Positions 8,068 to 17,947 of a stretch of DNA of 64,000 nt are shown here, in pieces (the stretch's first letter is position 1; every line of letters begins with the position of its first letter). The DNA is from Solibacillus sp. R5-41 (GTDB lineage Bacteria > Bacillota > Bacilli > Bacillales_A > Planococcaceae). The DNA lies in NCBI RefSeq assembly GCF_002736105.1, contig NZ_CP024123.1, forward strand, positions 364,001 through 428,000, in the 5' to 3' direction. A program made the position numbers and the translations under genes. The notes beneath the pieces are model-generated. The model ran no database searches, was not told where the DNA came from, and saw nothing but the letters and a program-made list of their open reading frames with translations.

Positions 8068-10041
8068 ATGCGATACAAAAGTTTAAAAACACGACTCATT
8101 GTAATTTTATTGTTAGTAGGAATTATTCCAGTGGCGGTTACGGGAACTTATAATTTTTTAACCTCTTCTACTAGCTATCAAAATGTTCAGAATGAAAAAC
8201 AAGAGCAGATTGAACATGCGGTAGCGCAGCATCTTAATAAAGTATCTAATGATTTGAAATACATAGCAGAGCTGTATGCACAAGATACGCGTGTGCAGCA
8301 ATTATTAAAGGAAACAAGCCGTACAACTCTTGATACAGAGGGACTTGCGTTATTTGAAAGCTTGCAAAAGGAACACCAGCTAACGATTTTAGAACTTGGT
8401 GATTTACAGGGCAATGTTCATCTACGCGGTCATAATGTTTCAAAATATGGTGACAGTAAAGCCGATGTAATGGCCATTCAACAAGCATTAAAGGGACAGG
8501 CAATTAGTGGGTTTGAATATGGTTCAAGTGGACTATCTGTTCGTGCCTTTGCGCCGATTAAACAAGATGGAAAAGTAATTGGTACGTTACAATTAGGGCT
8601 TGGAAATGAATTTTTAACGGACTTCCAAGCATTATTCCCAAGTACGGAAGTGGACTTAATCAATGAAGCAGGTGAAATTGTTCGTTCTACACATACTGAT
8701 CGTATTGGACAAAAAATTACGAATGACTATTTTGCTAAAGCAATGGCAGGGGAAAAAACGCGATTTACAGATTCAAAACAACTCAAAATTGAAAGTTACC
8801 TGCCTATTCAAGATCCAACAAGTACAGCGGTCGTGAGTACACTATTGTTAGTCCAAGATATTGCTACAACACAGACAGCTATTAATCAAATGAAAATGAC
8901 GAGTGGCATTGCATTACTTATTACGGTTCTAGTAGCGATTGCTGTGGCAATATTTTATAGCCGCACGTTAACAGTTCCGATTATTAAAACGACGCAGATG
9001 ATGCATGTATTGAGTAGTGGTGATTTAGCGAGTCGAATTGCTGATCATAACCGACGCGATGAAATTGGAATACTGATGACGGATATGAAGAAGATGCAGG
9101 AGCATTTACACAAAACGATTTCAGAAATATCGCAAGCATCTACGACTGTAACGACGAAAAGTATCATGCTCGCACAGTCAACTGAGGAAGTTTCAAAAGG
9201 CTCTGAGGCAATTGCTGAAACGATGGAAAACCTATCAAAAGGTGTTGAAAAGCAAACGGTTGAGGTTGCAGAAATATCAGAAATTATGGTCGAGTTTTCT
9301 CACAAATTAGCGGAATCTACAGTGCAAGGCAATCAGTTAAATGTAACATCTGAAAATGTACTAGCCTTATCAGAAAATGGTGCAAAGTTGATGAATACTT
9401 CGAATGAGCAAATGCAAGAAATTCATCAAGTAATGAAGGAGTCTATGGAAAAAATGGTGCAGCTTGATAAGCAGGCTGTACAAATTTCATCCTTCGTTTC
9501 CATTATTGAAGAAGTAGCCAACCAAACGAATTTACTAGCATTAAATGCATCGATTGAAGCAGCACGTGCGGGAGAACATGGCAAAGGCTTTGCGGTTGTA
9601 GCTGATGAGGTTCGGAAGTTAGCAGAGCAAGTTGCCCATTCAGTTACGGAAATTACATCGATTGTGGCGACAATTCAGCATGATTCAAAAGAAGTGAGCA
9701 CGTCATTGCAGCGCGGATATGGTCAAGTAGTTACTGGTTCGGAACAACTAGAAATAACGGCAAATACGTTTAATGAAATCCAAGATGCTGTTACACAAAT
9801 GGCACAATTTATCACAATGATGATCCATAACCTTCAAGAAATGAGTCAAGAAGGAAATGAAATTAATGATTCCATGCAGGAAATTACGGCCCTTACGGAA
9901 GAAACAGCGGCAAGTGTTGAAGAAACGACAGCAACAGTAATCCAAACAAGTGCAACAATGACAGAGGTTTCTACGGCAACGGAACAATTATCCGATTTAG
10001 CAGAGCAATTAAATCGTGTTGTGAAGGATTATAAAATTTAG
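8068..10041 (+). CDS. Methyl-accepting chemotaxis protein with Cache sensor
   Basis: 657 aa transmembrane chemoreceptor. A first membrane helix spans about residues 9-30. The extracellular sensor (30-275) carries the dCache_3-like pattern '[17 protein letters not shown]' and '[18 protein letters not shown]'. The second helix is near 278-298, HAMP near 300-355, and the cytoplasmic signalling hairpin tip reads '[19 protein letters not shown]' near 485. The Gln/Glu-rich helices around '[17 protein letters not shown]' and '[16 protein letters not shown]' are likely adaptation sites. The ligand is unknown. GGGAG precedes the ATG. Single-gene transcript ending in a clear terminator. Confidence 0.93.
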   Translation: MRYKSLKTRLIVILLLVGIIPVAVTGTYNFLTSSTSYQNVQNEKQEQIEHAVAQHLNKVSNDLKYIAELYAQDTRVQQLLKETSRTTLDTEGLALFESLQKEHQLTILELGDLQGNVHLRGHNVSKYGDSKADVMAIQQALKGQAISGFEYGSSGLSVRAFAPIKQDGKVIGTLQLGLGNEFLTDFQALFPSTEVDLINEAGEIVRSTHTDRIGQKITNDYFAKAMAGEKTRFTDSKQLKIESYLPIQDPTSTAVVSTLLLVQDIATTQTAINQMKMTSGIALLITVLVAIAVAIFYSRTLTVPIIKTTQMMHVLSSGDLASRIADHNRRDEIGILMTDMKKMQEHLHKTISEISQASTTVTTKSIMLAQSTEEVSKGSEAIAETMENLSKGVEKQTVEVAEISEIMVEFSHKLAESTVQGNQLNVTSENVLALSENGAKLMNTSNEQMQEIHQVMKESMEKMVQLDKQAVQISSFVSIIEEVANQTNLLALNASIEAARAGEHGKGFAVVADEVRKLAEQVAHSVTEITSIVATIQHDSKEVSTSLQRGYGQVVTGSEQLEITANTFNEIQDAVTQMAQFITMMIHNLQEMSQEGNEINDSMQEITALTEETAASVEETTATVIQTSATMTEVSTATEQLSDLAEQLNRVVKDYKI

Positions 10042-10074
10042 GATAGTGTATGAAATAATCTATTAAAACCAATT

Positions 10075-10107
10075 AACCCCCTCAGTGTTCTATACTGTGG
10101 GGGTTTG
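10075..10107 (+). terminator. Terminator after the chemoreceptor gene
   Basis: CCCCC-T-CAGT (10077-10086) pairs with ACTG-T-GGGGG (10094-10103), with one internal mismatch, followed by a short T-run. Confidence 0.75.
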
Positions 10108-10295
10108 TCTATTGGCTGCAGAACGATAAGCGCGTGTTTTTTTTATTCAGAGTGTTTTTTTTACTCGCTTGTCTCATATAATGAACTGTTCTTTTACTAC
10201 TATTAAAGGTATTCACTTAACTTAATTTAGCAAGGTTTGAACCATCACTAAATTTAATGCATATTCGGCATTCATCACTCACTTATTGAAGTGGA

Positions 10296-10318
10296 GAATT
10301 TCTGCTGAAGTAAGTTAA
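10296..10318. repeat. Short Family 1 repeat end
   Basis: The motif TCTGCTGAAGTAAGTTAA matches the terminal segment of the Family 1 repeats (compare 6511-6527). The hairpin core is absent, so this looks like an internally deleted or degraded copy. Confidence 0.5.
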
Positions 10319-10320
10319 AA

Positions 10321-10345
10321 GTTTCATTCCCGCTATTTTGGAAAA
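10321..10345 (+). promoter_or_regulatory. Putative sigma-B promoter of the YflT-like gene
   Basis: GTTTCA (10321-10326), a 13-base spacer and GGAAAA (10340-10345) resemble the general-stress consensus GTTTAA-N12-15-GGGTAT, about 33 bases before the start codon. It fits a YflT-type stress gene, but two positions in each box deviate. Confidence 0.4.
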
Positions 10346-10377
10346 AGGAAAGTATCGAAAACATTGGAGGAGTTCAT

Positions 10378-10992
10378 ATGTATGAAAATGAAGTGAAACG
10401 CTCGATTGATATTGCTTATTCCAAATACGAGATGTTCGAAAAGCTCCAGAAATTACGTACGCCTGATTTAACGAGGCAAAACACCATTTATATTATAACG
10501 AATGAAGTTAGTGAATTTCATGCATTAGCGCGAGATACACAAATTCAAATTGTCACAACACACGGTATTCGTAATCACATAAAAGCATTGTTTACAAAAG
10601 AAACACCTATTGAAAAGGCAATTCGCCGTATGCAGCTGTCAAAAAAGGAAGAAAAGGAATATATGGAAGTGATTAAGAAGGGAGGTATGGTACTTGTGTC
10701 AGGAGCCGATCCGTTTAATGAAAGTGAGTGGACGGGGCATACGTTGACGAAATGGATTACGAATCAAAAAAATCCATCGAACTTATTTATTTGGGGCTTA
10801 AAAGAAATCTATCCAGTAACCTTCAAACCGCAACGAGCTCCTCGCATGCCAGATATGGCTGTTGCAGGCGAATTTGGCATTCGGGATAAAGCGGACAAAG
10901 ATAAAAGTCCATTACAGGATGATCAGTGCTATATTCGTGATCCGATGACAGGTGAGCTTGGTATTTATCAAGCACCTCATAAAAACGGGTAG
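10378..10992 (+). CDS. General stress protein 17M/YflT-like domain protein
   Basis: 204 aa, soluble. Residues about 10-110 follow the heat-induced stress protein YflT pattern: a ferredoxin-like segment ('NTIYIITNEVSEFHALARD'), then 'LSKKEEKEYMEVIKKGGMVL'. The last 90 residues (after 'VSGADPFNES') form a charged tail I do not recognise. GGAGG lies about seven bases before the ATG. The upstream sigma-B-like promoter supports a stress role. Function of the family is unknown; this is a moderate-confidence family call. Confidence 0.55.
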   Translation: MYENEVKRSIDIAYSKYEMFEKLQKLRTPDLTRQNTIYIITNEVSEFHALARDTQIQIVTTHGIRNHIKALFTKETPIEKAIRRMQLSKKEEKEYMEVIKKGGMVLVSGADPFNESEWTGHTLTKWITNQKNPSNLFIWGLKEIYPVTFKPQRAPRMPDMAVAGEFGIRDKADKDKSPLQDDQCYIRDPMTGELGIYQAPHKNG

Positions 10993-11037
10993 GCCAAATA
11001 ATCGTAAGTTTTCAACGTAAAATAGTTTCTAATCCGC

Positions 11038-11077
11038 AAAAATGACATTTTGACTAGAAGCCAAAATGTCATTTTTT
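11038..11077. terminator. Bidirectional terminator between yflT-like gene and atoE
   Basis: AAATGACATTTTG pairs with CAAAATGTCATTT across a 9-base loop, with A- and T-runs flanking, so it can serve both converging genes. Confidence 0.85.
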
Positions 11078-11137
11078 ACGATTTATTTAATCCAAAATTT
11101 AAAGGTAACTTTTCATGACCTAATAGTCATTAGCTAA

Positions 11138-12451
11138 TTAAAAGAAAAAGAAGCCAATACTAATAATGATGCCTGAGTATACTAATACAAGTACACAGAA
11201 GCCCATAATATCTTTTGCACGTAATCCTGCAACAGCAAGTGCAGGCAATGCCCAGAACGGTTGAATCATGTTCGTCCACGCGTCACCCCATGCAATTGCC
11301 ATTGCCGTTTTTGCGTAGTCGGCATTTAAAGTTGACGCTGCGTCTAACATAATAGGTGCTTGTACGGACCATTGCCCCCCACCTGATGGCACGAAGAAGT
11401 TTACAAGACCTGCAGCATAAAAGGTGAATAAATAGAATGTTTGTTCATTTGAAATAGAAACAAACCAACCAGACATAACTGCGGCCAAGCCTGAAGCCGT
11501 CATCATCCCCATAATACCGGCATAGAATGGGAATTGGAATACGATGCCTGATGTAGTTTTAATGGCGTCCTGAGCTGCTGCTAAGAAGCGTTGTGGTGTA
11601 CCGTGTAAAATAATACCTAAAATTACGAAAATCGTATTCACGATGTTTAAATCTAATACAAAGCCTTTTGTCATAAAATGGTGACCCAAATACGTTAATC
11701 CAATCAGACCGATAAAGCCAGTAATGATATAACTACGCTCTGTAATTGAAGCGAATGTTTTTTCAGCAAGTGGGAAATTTTCCTTTTCCTCGACTAATAA
11801 AGCTGAATCTATTTCCACAATATCTTCATCTTTTGGCATTAATAGACGGTTGAAGAACGGTAATGTTAATACAATGACAATGACCATAAATAAGTTATAT
11901 GTCGAGAAAATCGTTTCAGTTGTCGGTACTACACCCATGATGTCTTGGAATGGATGATTTTCTGTCGCAATCGATAACGGAATAGACCCTGCTAAACCGC
12001 CATGCCAAACGACCATTCCTGAATAGGCACTTGCAATTAATAAGCGGTAATCTACTTTTTTAACATGGCGTGCAATTTCTTTTGCAAAAATTGCTCCAAT
12101 TACTAAACCGAAGCCCCAGTTAATCCAGCAAGCAATTAACGAAACGAATGTTACGACAATAATCGCCATGCTCGGTGTTTTAATAGAAGAAGCTATTTTC
12201 GTTAAACCTTTTTTAAACAATGGGCTATTTGCTAATACATGACCCGCTGCTAGAACGATAACCATTTGCATCGTAAATCCTAATAATCCCCAAAATCCAT
12301 TTCCCCAATGGACCGTCATTTCTAATGGCGATGAATCTGTAAAAGTTACACCTAGAAGCATCACAAGGAATGTTAAAATTGCTACAAATATATACGGATC
12401 TGGAAGGAATTTTTCCATCAACGTATTTGTAAAACGTGTAATTGCTTTCAT
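11138..12451 (-). CDS. atoE: Short-chain fatty acid transporter (AtoE family)
   Basis: 437 aa polytopic membrane protein with about 11-12 hydrophobic segments. Family blocks include 'MEKFLPDPYIFVAILTF' at the N-terminus, 'ACWINWGFGLVIGAIFAKE' near residue 110, 'HGGLAGSIPL' near 155 and 'FFVPSGGGQWSVQAP' near 355. AtoE-type proteins import short-chain fatty acids such as butyrate or acetoacetate. It is divergent from a LysR regulator that is followed by the ScoA-ScoB CoA-transferase, a coherent uptake-and-activation locus. Regulation by that LysR protein is inferred from the layout. Confidence 0.9.
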   Translation of the reverse strand: MKAITRFTNTLMEKFLPDPYIFVAILTFLVMLLGVTFTDSSPLEMTVHWGNGFWGLLGFTMQMVIVLAAGHVLANSPLFKKGLTKIASSIKTPSMAIIVVTFVSLIACWINWGFGLVIGAIFAKEIARHVKKVDYRLLIASAYSGMVVWHGGLAGSIPLSIATENHPFQDIMGVVPTTETIFSTYNLFMVIVIVLTLPFFNRLLMPKDEDIVEIDSALLVEEKENFPLAEKTFASITERSYIITGFIGLIGLTYLGHHFMTKGFVLDLNIVNTIFVILGIILHGTPQRFLAAAQDAIKTTSGIVFQFPFYAGIMGMMTASGLAAVMSGWFVSISNEQTFYLFTFYAAGLVNFFVPSGGGQWSVQAPIMLDAASTLNADYAKTAMAIAWGDAWTNMIQPFWALPALAVAGLRAKDIMGFCVLVLVYSGIIISIGFFFF

Positions 12452-12504
12452 AAAAGTTGCCCCCTTTGTTTGTATCGTACTCTTAATCTACTAAAAAAAA
12501 TGTC

Positions 12505-12577
12505 GAATTAAAATAGAAATATTCTGTGTATTCGAGAATTAAATGTTATGGGCGTTTTGTGGAAAATAGAAATATGT
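12505..12577. promoter_or_regulatory. Candidate regulator sites in the atoE-lysR divergent region
   Basis: The 13-mer AAAATAGAAATAT occurs twice (12510-12522 and 12563-12575), each close to a TGTCGAA motif. An ATTCT-N9-AGAAT dyad at 12521-12539 fits the T-N11-A pattern of LysR-type sites. All lie between the divergent genes. A role in atoE/sco control is inferred. Confidence 0.4.
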
Positions 12578-12723
12578 CGAAATTTTGTACGAAGAAATCC
12601 ACAATAATCCAATCTTATCAACATGTTTGCGAGCAATAATATATGGAATAAAAGAGGTTTTAGTTATAACCGTAGAGAATAAATGAGGGAGTCCTATAAC
12701 AAAAAGGAATAGAAGGTGTTCGC

Positions 12724-13590
12724 ATGGAATTACGAGATTTACGAAATTTTATTGCTGTCGTGCAATCCGGTAGTTATACAAGGGCTGCGAATCAGTCATT
12801 TGTGTCACAACCGTCCCTTAGTAAAAGTATTAAAAGATTAGAAGAAGAGATTAATATAAAATTATTAGAACGCTCGACCCGCTACGTTCGATTGACGGAT
12901 GCAGGAAGGATTGTTTTTGATCAAGCTAAAAAAGCTGTGCTCGCACTAGATGAAATGCCCGTGTTATTAAATGATTTAAAGCAAATGCATACGGGGAGTA
13001 TTTCGATTGGTATTCCCTCATTAGTGAGCATGTTATTTTTCCCGGAATTAGCAAGAAAATTCCATGAAAGCTATCCGCACGTAAAATTAGATTTAACCGA
13101 ACGCGGCGCAAAACTAATTTGGGAATTAGTCGACAATGGGGACGTGAATATAGGCTTTGTCGTGCTTCCTGCGAATGAGTCGTTATTTGATATCCAGCCA
13201 TTTATAGAAGATGAATTTGTTTTGTTTGTACATAAGGAGCATCCACTTGCAAAATGTGAGGTCGTTTCATTAGAAGATTTAAAAGAGGAGCAATTTATTA
13301 TTTTTTCAGAAGAATATTCGCTGCATGATTTAGTCATTCATGCATGTACGAAGGCAGGATTTATTCCGACAATTGCTTATAAAAGCTCACAGTGGGATTT
13401 AATCGTTGAGCTTGTCGCTTCTCGTTTAGGTATTACGTTATTACCGCGTTCGATTTATGAAAAGCAAAAACATAACGATATTCAAAAAATAGAATTACAG
13501 GAGCAATTATTGTGGCGTTTAGGAATCATAACAAAAAGGGATGCCTATTTATCCGTTGCCTCAAAGGAATTTTTAAGTTTTACGCAATGA
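12724..13590 (+). CDS. LysR family transcriptional regulator
   Basis: 288 aa. The N-terminal winged helix-turn-helix reads 'MELRDLRNFIAVVQSGSYTR' followed by 'SFVSQPSLSKSIKRLEEE'. From about residue 90 a periplasmic-binding-like effector domain follows ('GSISIGIPSLVSMLFFPEL'), resembling the CbbR/CynR branch. AAGGTG precedes the ATG. It is divergent from atoE and 103 bases upstream of scoA, so it probably controls both from a shared operator region, sensing a short-chain acid or its CoA ester (inference). Confidence 0.9.
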   Translation: MELRDLRNFIAVVQSGSYTRAANQSFVSQPSLSKSIKRLEEEINIKLLERSTRYVRLTDAGRIVFDQAKKAVLALDEMPVLLNDLKQMHTGSISIGIPSLVSMLFFPELARKFHESYPHVKLDLTERGAKLIWELVDNGDVNIGFVVLPANESLFDIQPFIEDEFVLFVHKEHPLAKCEVVSLEDLKEEQFIIFSEEYSLHDLVIHACTKAGFIPTIAYKSSQWDLIVELVASRLGITLLPRSIYEKQKHNDIQKIELQEQLLWRLGIITKRDAYLSVASKEFLSFTQ

Positions 13591-13693
13591 ATATATTCCG
13601 TAGTGGCATGAGTATTATGCAATATATGAATTTCTCTTATAAATTTTCCGTTTGTACAATATAGAAAATGGGTCAAAGGGGAGGCACGAGAAG

Positions 13694-14392
13694 ATGGGGA
13701 AAGTAGTAGCATCTGTTCAAGAAGCCATTCATGATATAGAAAATGGCGCAACGATTTTAGTTGGGGGCTTCGGACTTTGTGGTATTCCAGAAAACTTAAT
13801 TGCTGCTGTATATGAAAAAGGGGTTAAACAATTAACGGTTGTCAGTAATAACTGTGGAGTAGATGGTTTTGGCTTAGGTGTTTTACTCCCGAATAAACAA
13901 ATTAAAAAAATGGTTGCTTCATATGTAGGGGAAAATAAATTATTTGAACAACAATTTTTAAATGGTGAGCTTGAAGTCGAGTTAACACCACAAGGAACAC
14001 TAGCTGAACGCATTCGTGCTGGTGGCGCGGGTATTCCAGGTTTCTATACAGCAACTGGGGTAGGAACAGCCATTGCAGAAGGGAAAGAAGAAAAAGATTT
14101 TGAAGGCAAGGCCTATATATTAGAGCGTGCGATTTCAGGCGATTTTGCGCTTGTAAAGGCATGGAAGGCAGATCGCTCGGGGAATCTCGTATTCCGCAAA
14201 ACGTCGCGCAATTTCAATCCACTTGTTGCAACAGCAGGTAAGGTAACGATTGTAGAAGTGGAAGAACTGGTCGAAGTAGGTGAGCTTGATCCAGATGAAA
14301 TTCATTTACCAGGCGTTTATGTACAGCGTATTGTTCACGGTCAACCATATGAAAAACGCATCGAACGTCGCATTGTAAGGGAGGACGCATAA
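13694..14392 (+). CDS. scoA: 3-oxoacid CoA-transferase subunit A
   Basis: 232 aa alpha subunit of succinyl-CoA:3-ketoacid (or acetate:acetoacetate) CoA transferase, which activates acetoacetate with CoA. Diagnostic blocks are '[18 protein letters not shown]' near residue 20, '[16 protein letters not shown]' near 120 and '[16 protein letters not shown]' near 165. The ATG at 13694 has GGGGAGG nine bases upstream; upstream in-frame codons are not preceded by a site. Its stop overlaps the scoB start by one base, indicating translational coupling. Confidence 0.92.
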   Translation: MGKVVASVQEAIHDIENGATILVGGFGLCGIPENLIAAVYEKGVKQLTVVSNNCGVDGFGLGVLLPNKQIKKMVASYVGENKLFEQQFLNGELEVELTPQGTLAERIRAGGAGIPGFYTATGVGTAIAEGKEEKDFEGKAYILERAISGDFALVKAWKADRSGNLVFRKTSRNFNPLVATAGKVTIVEVEELVEVGELDPDEIHLPGVYVQRIVHGQPYEKRIERRIVREDA

Positions 14393-15024
14393 TGGATACT
14401 CGTTTAACAATAATACGTCGCGCCGTAAAGGAAATTGAAGATGGCATGTATGTCAATTTAGGAATTGGAATGCCGACATTAATAGCCAATGAAATTCCCG
14501 CACAATACGATGTCATGCTACAATCTGAAAACGGTATGCTTGGCATTGGGCCTTACCCCACGGAAGATGAAGTGGATGCGGATCTCATTAATGCCGGAAA
14601 AGAAACAGTAACTGCGCGTGCAGGAGCAGCCTACTTTGATAGCGCAGATAGTTTCGCCATGATTCGTGGTGGTCATATAGATGTGGCCGTTTTAGGTGGC
14701 ATGGAAGTCTCGGAAACAGGTGACCTCGCGAACTGGATGATTCCAGGGAAAGTTGTAAAAGGTATGGGAGGCGCCATGGATTTAGTTGTCGGTGCAAAAA
14801 AAGTCATCGTCATTATGGAGCACACAAATAAATACGGTGAATCTAAAGTAAAGCCGGCTTGCACACTGCCATTGACAGGAAAAGGTGTCGTCAATCGTCT
14901 CATTACAGATTTAGCCGTGTTTGATTTTGTCGATGGCCGAATGCAATTAGTGGAATTACAAGAAGGCGTGACGCTCGAGGAAGTTCAAGCAAAAACAGAG
15001 GCGCAGTTTGAAATAGCGCTGTAA
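14392..15024 (+). CDS. scoB: 3-oxoacid CoA-transferase subunit B
   Basis: 210 aa beta subunit. '[16 protein letters not shown]' near residue 20 and '[14 protein letters not shown]' near residue 43 are family motifs; the glutamate of SENG is the CoA-thioester-forming catalytic residue in this family. Later '[15 protein letters not shown]' is also typical. TAATG overlap with scoA; the pair ends at a terminator. With AtoE it would allow uptake and activation of acetoacetate or similar acids. Confidence 0.92.
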   Translation: MDTRLTIIRRAVKEIEDGMYVNLGIGMPTLIANEIPAQYDVMLQSENGMLGIGPYPTEDEVDADLINAGKETVTARAGAAYFDSADSFAMIRGGHIDVAVLGGMEVSETGDLANWMIPGKVVKGMGGAMDLVVGAKKVIVIMEHTNKYGESKVKPACTLPLTGKGVVNRLITDLAVFDFVDGRMQLVELQEGVTLEEVQAKTEAQFEIAL

Positions 15025-15044
15025 GACGTTCAAATTTACAATAA

Positions 15045-15081
15045 TAAAAACACGCTACTGTTGAATAGACATAGCGTGTTT
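15045..15081. terminator. Terminator after scoB
   Basis: AAAACACGCT pairs with AGCGTGTTTT across a 16-base loop, with T-rich and A-rich flanks on both strands. It lies between scoB and the converging ywbE gene and can act in both directions. Confidence 0.75.
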
Positions 15082-15114
15082 TCTGATGGAAACAATTAAT
15101 TATTTTTAGGTGCT

Positions 15115-15321
15115 TTATTTAACTGCAGTTGGATACGTTTGGCAGACACGTCCGATTTGTCCGTCTGTTAGGCGAACCTTGATGCCGTGCGGATGTGAGC
15201 TACTATTAGTTAGTAAATCCTTCACAACACCACGCGTTTTTTTACCTGTACGTTGATCTTGTTTGAGTACGATATCGACTTGCAAGCCTGCATACACGTC
15301 GCCTCGATTTTTCCCGTTCAT
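15115..15321 (-). CDS. ywbE: YwbE family protein (DUF2196)
   Basis: 68 aa protein of the YwbE family. The pattern 'GDVYAGLQVDIVLKQDQRTG' followed by 'GVVKDLLTNSSSHPHGIKV' is characteristic; it looks like a small SH3-like barrel. A GGAGAG ribosome site precedes the ATG. Function unknown. It is a separate unit between scoB and the ECF transporter operon. Confidence 0.85.
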   Translation of the reverse strand: MNGKNRGDVYAGLQVDIVLKQDQRTGKKTRGVVKDLLTNSSSHPHGIKVRLTDGQIGRVCQTYPTAVK

Positions 15322-15398
15322 TGAATCTCTCCTTTTCGTAATTGTTTTAGTAGTATAGCATGTTAAATGAAAAAAGCCTCGAACGAATCGAAGCTCCT

Positions 15399-16229
15399 TT
15401 AGTGAAACGGATTATAAAATCGTCCGTTATTCACAAAGAAAAAGGTAACTGTCACAGCGAATAACAGAATACAAAATCCAATCGCAATAAAGTCTTTTCC
15501 AGAATAAGCTTTCTCAGAATACCAAGTACGTTTTTTATTTTGGCCAAAGCCACGCATATCCATCACATTACTAATCGTCTCAATTTTCTCAAGGCTCGAG
15601 AAAATAAGGGGAACGATAATTGCTACGATATTTTTTATGCGTTTCCCGAATTTTTCATTTCGTGATAAATCGACACCACGTGCTTGCTGCGCTAGTGAAA
15701 CCGTCTGATAATCACGTTGAATTTCAGGGATGTAACGCAAAGCAATCGCAACTGCATAGGAAAGTCGGTAGCTAACTCCAATTTTATTGAGTGAAGCCGC
15801 AAACTCACTTGGCTGCGTCGTCAAAATAAATAGCAGTGCAGGGGGAATAACAACAAAGTATTTTAATGTAATATTTATTTGATAAAAAAGCTGTTCAAGC
15901 GTCAATTTATAGCGACCCCATTCACCCGTTAGTAGTGTTTCGGTGCCATATATTTTTAACCCTTGATTCGGGTCAAATATGAAAATCGCCACGTTATTTA
16001 ACAGTAAAAATAACAAAATAAATCCTAGCACAAAGGCTATTTCACTTAATTTAATTTTTGAAATGATAAATAAAAGAATACTTACAATTAAAAATCCAAT
16101 TAAAATACGCGTATCATACGTAAGCATTGCTGCAGTGGACCATAATAAGAAACAAATAAGTTTTGTTGCTCCAGTTAAACGATGGAGAAAAGAGTCGCGC
16201 TCAATATAACTAAGCATCTCATTAGCCAT
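15399..16229 (-). CDS. ecfT: ECF transporter transmembrane T component
   Basis: 276 aa membrane protein coupling the ECF ATPases to an S component. About five hydrophobic segments surround 'AIALRYIPEIQRDYQTVSLA' with 'QQARGVD' (first Ala-Arg-Gly coupling motif) and 'NVMDMRGFGQ' (second, Arg-Gly) near residues 185 and 235. It overlaps the upstream ATPase gene by eight bases, so translation is coupled. Last gene of the T-box-controlled operon. Confidence 0.85.
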   Translation of the reverse strand: MANEMLSYIERDSFLHRLTGATKLICFLLWSTAAMLTYDTRILIGFLIVSILLFIISKIKLSEIAFVLGFILLFLLLNNVAIFIFDPNQGLKIYGTETLLTGEWGRYKLTLEQLFYQINITLKYFVVIPPALLFILTTQPSEFAASLNKIGVSYRLSYAVAIALRYIPEIQRDYQTVSLAQQARGVDLSRNEKFGKRIKNIVAIIVPLIFSSLEKIETISNVMDMRGFGQNKKRTWYSEKAYSGKDFIAIGFCILLFAVTVTFFFVNNGRFYNPFH

Positions 16230-17934
16230 TTGTAAGCACTCTCCTTTCGTACTGAATAAAGCACTCTACTAGTTCGAAAGGTTCGGTTAATCCCAATCTC
16301 GTTGCAACGGTAAAAAGGGAAGACTCCTTCAAATTTGCCTGTGCTACTAATGATAAATTGGTCAGCACTTGTGAGGGTTTTTTATCGGCTATCAATTGCC
16401 CATCATGTACAACGATTGTTCGGTTTGTGTATTCAGACATTAAATGCATATCATGTGTAATAACGATGACTGTCGTGCCATTTTTCGTCAAGGATTGTAG
16501 AAATTCCATCAGCTCTTTTGCATGCTTATAATCTTGACCAGCAGTTGGTTCATCTAAAATGATAATGGAAGGATTAAGTACTAATATAGCGGCAATAGCA
16601 ACACGACGCTTTTGCCCATAACTAAGCGCGGAAATCGGCCAATTGCGGAATGGGTACAGGCCACAAACTTTTAATATCTTCAAGACACTCACTTCAATTT
16701 CTGCTTCATCTACATTTCGCTGACGTAATCCAAACGCCACTTCATCGAAAATTTTCGGTTGTGAAAACATCTGATTAGGATTTTGCAGAACGAAGCCTAC
16801 CTTTTCAGCACGTAATTTCAATGAATCTTTTTTTGCATCGGCCCCATTTATTAAAACCTTACCTTGCTTTACTTTTTCAAAGCCACAAATGCATTTCGCT
16901 AACGTCGATTTTCCTGCTCCATTCGTACCAACAATGCTAATAAATTCCCCAGCTTGAACGCTAAAATCGATATTTCGCAAAGTTGGTTTCTTCGCCTTGC
17001 TATACGTAAACGTAACGTCTTGTAAGCGCAGCACTTCCTCATAATTTGGCTGCGCGAGACTTTGCTTAGACTCCAGCTGAAGCCAATTCGAAATTTCAGT
17101 TTGATACGCTTCAATGTCGAGCTGCTGCAAAGTGTCTAAATGATTTAATGTCGAAATATCCACCCCAGCATATTTAAGTAAACGAATATAAAGTGGTTCA
17201 CGAATATCATTTTCAGCCAGTAAATTCGTTTGTAATAGCTTAGCAGGAGACAAATCAGCAATAATTTCCCCATTATTTATTAAAATAATGCGATCAATAG
17301 GTTGGGATAAAACATCCTCTAAACGATGCTCAACTAAAATAATCGTCTTTTGGGTTTCTTCATGTAAACGCTCAATTAATGCCATTGCTGATTTCCCAGT
17401 AGCAGGATCTAAATTGGCAAGTGGCTCATCAAATAATAAAATATCAACATCATTTACGAGCACTCCAGCCATCGCTGTACGCTGCTTTTGCCCACCTGAT
17501 AGTTCGAAAATTTGATGCTGTAGATGGGCTTCGATTTCGACTTGTTTCGCAGCATGCATAACCATTTCTTTCATTTGTTGCTGTGGAATCATATCATTTT
17601 CCAAAGCGAACGCTATATCTTCCGCGACCGTTAACCCGATAAATTGGCTGTCAGTATCTTGAAGTACTGTCCCAATTTTTTTTGATTGTTCGAACAATGA
17701 AAAGGAGGTTGCGGGTTTTCCGATAATATCCAACTTGCCTGTATATTTACCGTTGTAACGCTCTGGAATTAAACCGTTAAGACAATGTGCTAACGTGCTT
17801 TTCCCAGAACCAGAGGGCCCAACGATACAAATTTTTTCACCTTCATAAATCGTTAAATCAATATTTTGCAAAGTAGGCTTTTGCTGACTGTCATATTGAA
17901 ATGTAAAATTCTCGAAATGAATGATAGGTTGCAC
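16222..17934 (-). CDS. ECF transporter ATPase with two fused ABC domains
   Basis: 570 aa carrying two complete ABC ATPase domains in one chain. Domain 1 has Walker A GPSGSGKST near residue 40, signature LSGGQKQR near 143 and Walker B ILLFDEP. Domain 2 has GTNGAGKST near 337, a divergent signature LSYGQKRR and IIILDEP. Single-chain EcfA1A2 fusions occur in YkoD-type transporters; most ECF systems use two genes. It starts 13 bases after the S component and overlaps ecfT. Confidence 0.9.
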   Translation of the reverse strand: MQPIIHFENFTFQYDSQQKPTLQNIDLTIYEGEKICIVGPSGSGKSTLAHCLNGLIPERYNGKYTGKLDIIGKPATSFSLFEQSKKIGTVLQDTDSQFIGLTVAEDIAFALENDMIPQQQMKEMVMHAAKQVEIEAHLQHQIFELSGGQKQRTAMAGVLVNDVDILLFDEPLANLDPATGKSAMALIERLHEETQKTIILVEHRLEDVLSQPIDRIILINNGEIIADLSPAKLLQTNLLAENDIREPLYIRLLKYAGVDISTLNHLDTLQQLDIEAYQTEISNWLQLESKQSLAQPNYEEVLRLQDVTFTYSKAKKPTLRNIDFSVQAGEFISIVGTNGAGKSTLAKCICGFEKVKQGKVLINGADAKKDSLKLRAEKVGFVLQNPNQMFSQPKIFDEVAFGLRQRNVDEAEIEVSVLKILKVCGLYPFRNWPISALSYGQKRRVAIAAILVLNPSIIILDEPTAGQDYKHAKELMEFLQSLTKNGTTVIVITHDMHLMSEYTNRTIVVHDGQLIADKKPSQVLTNLSLVAQANLKESSLFTVATRLGLTEPFELVECFIQYERRVLTNG

Positions 17935-17947
17935 CTAATTCACCAGC

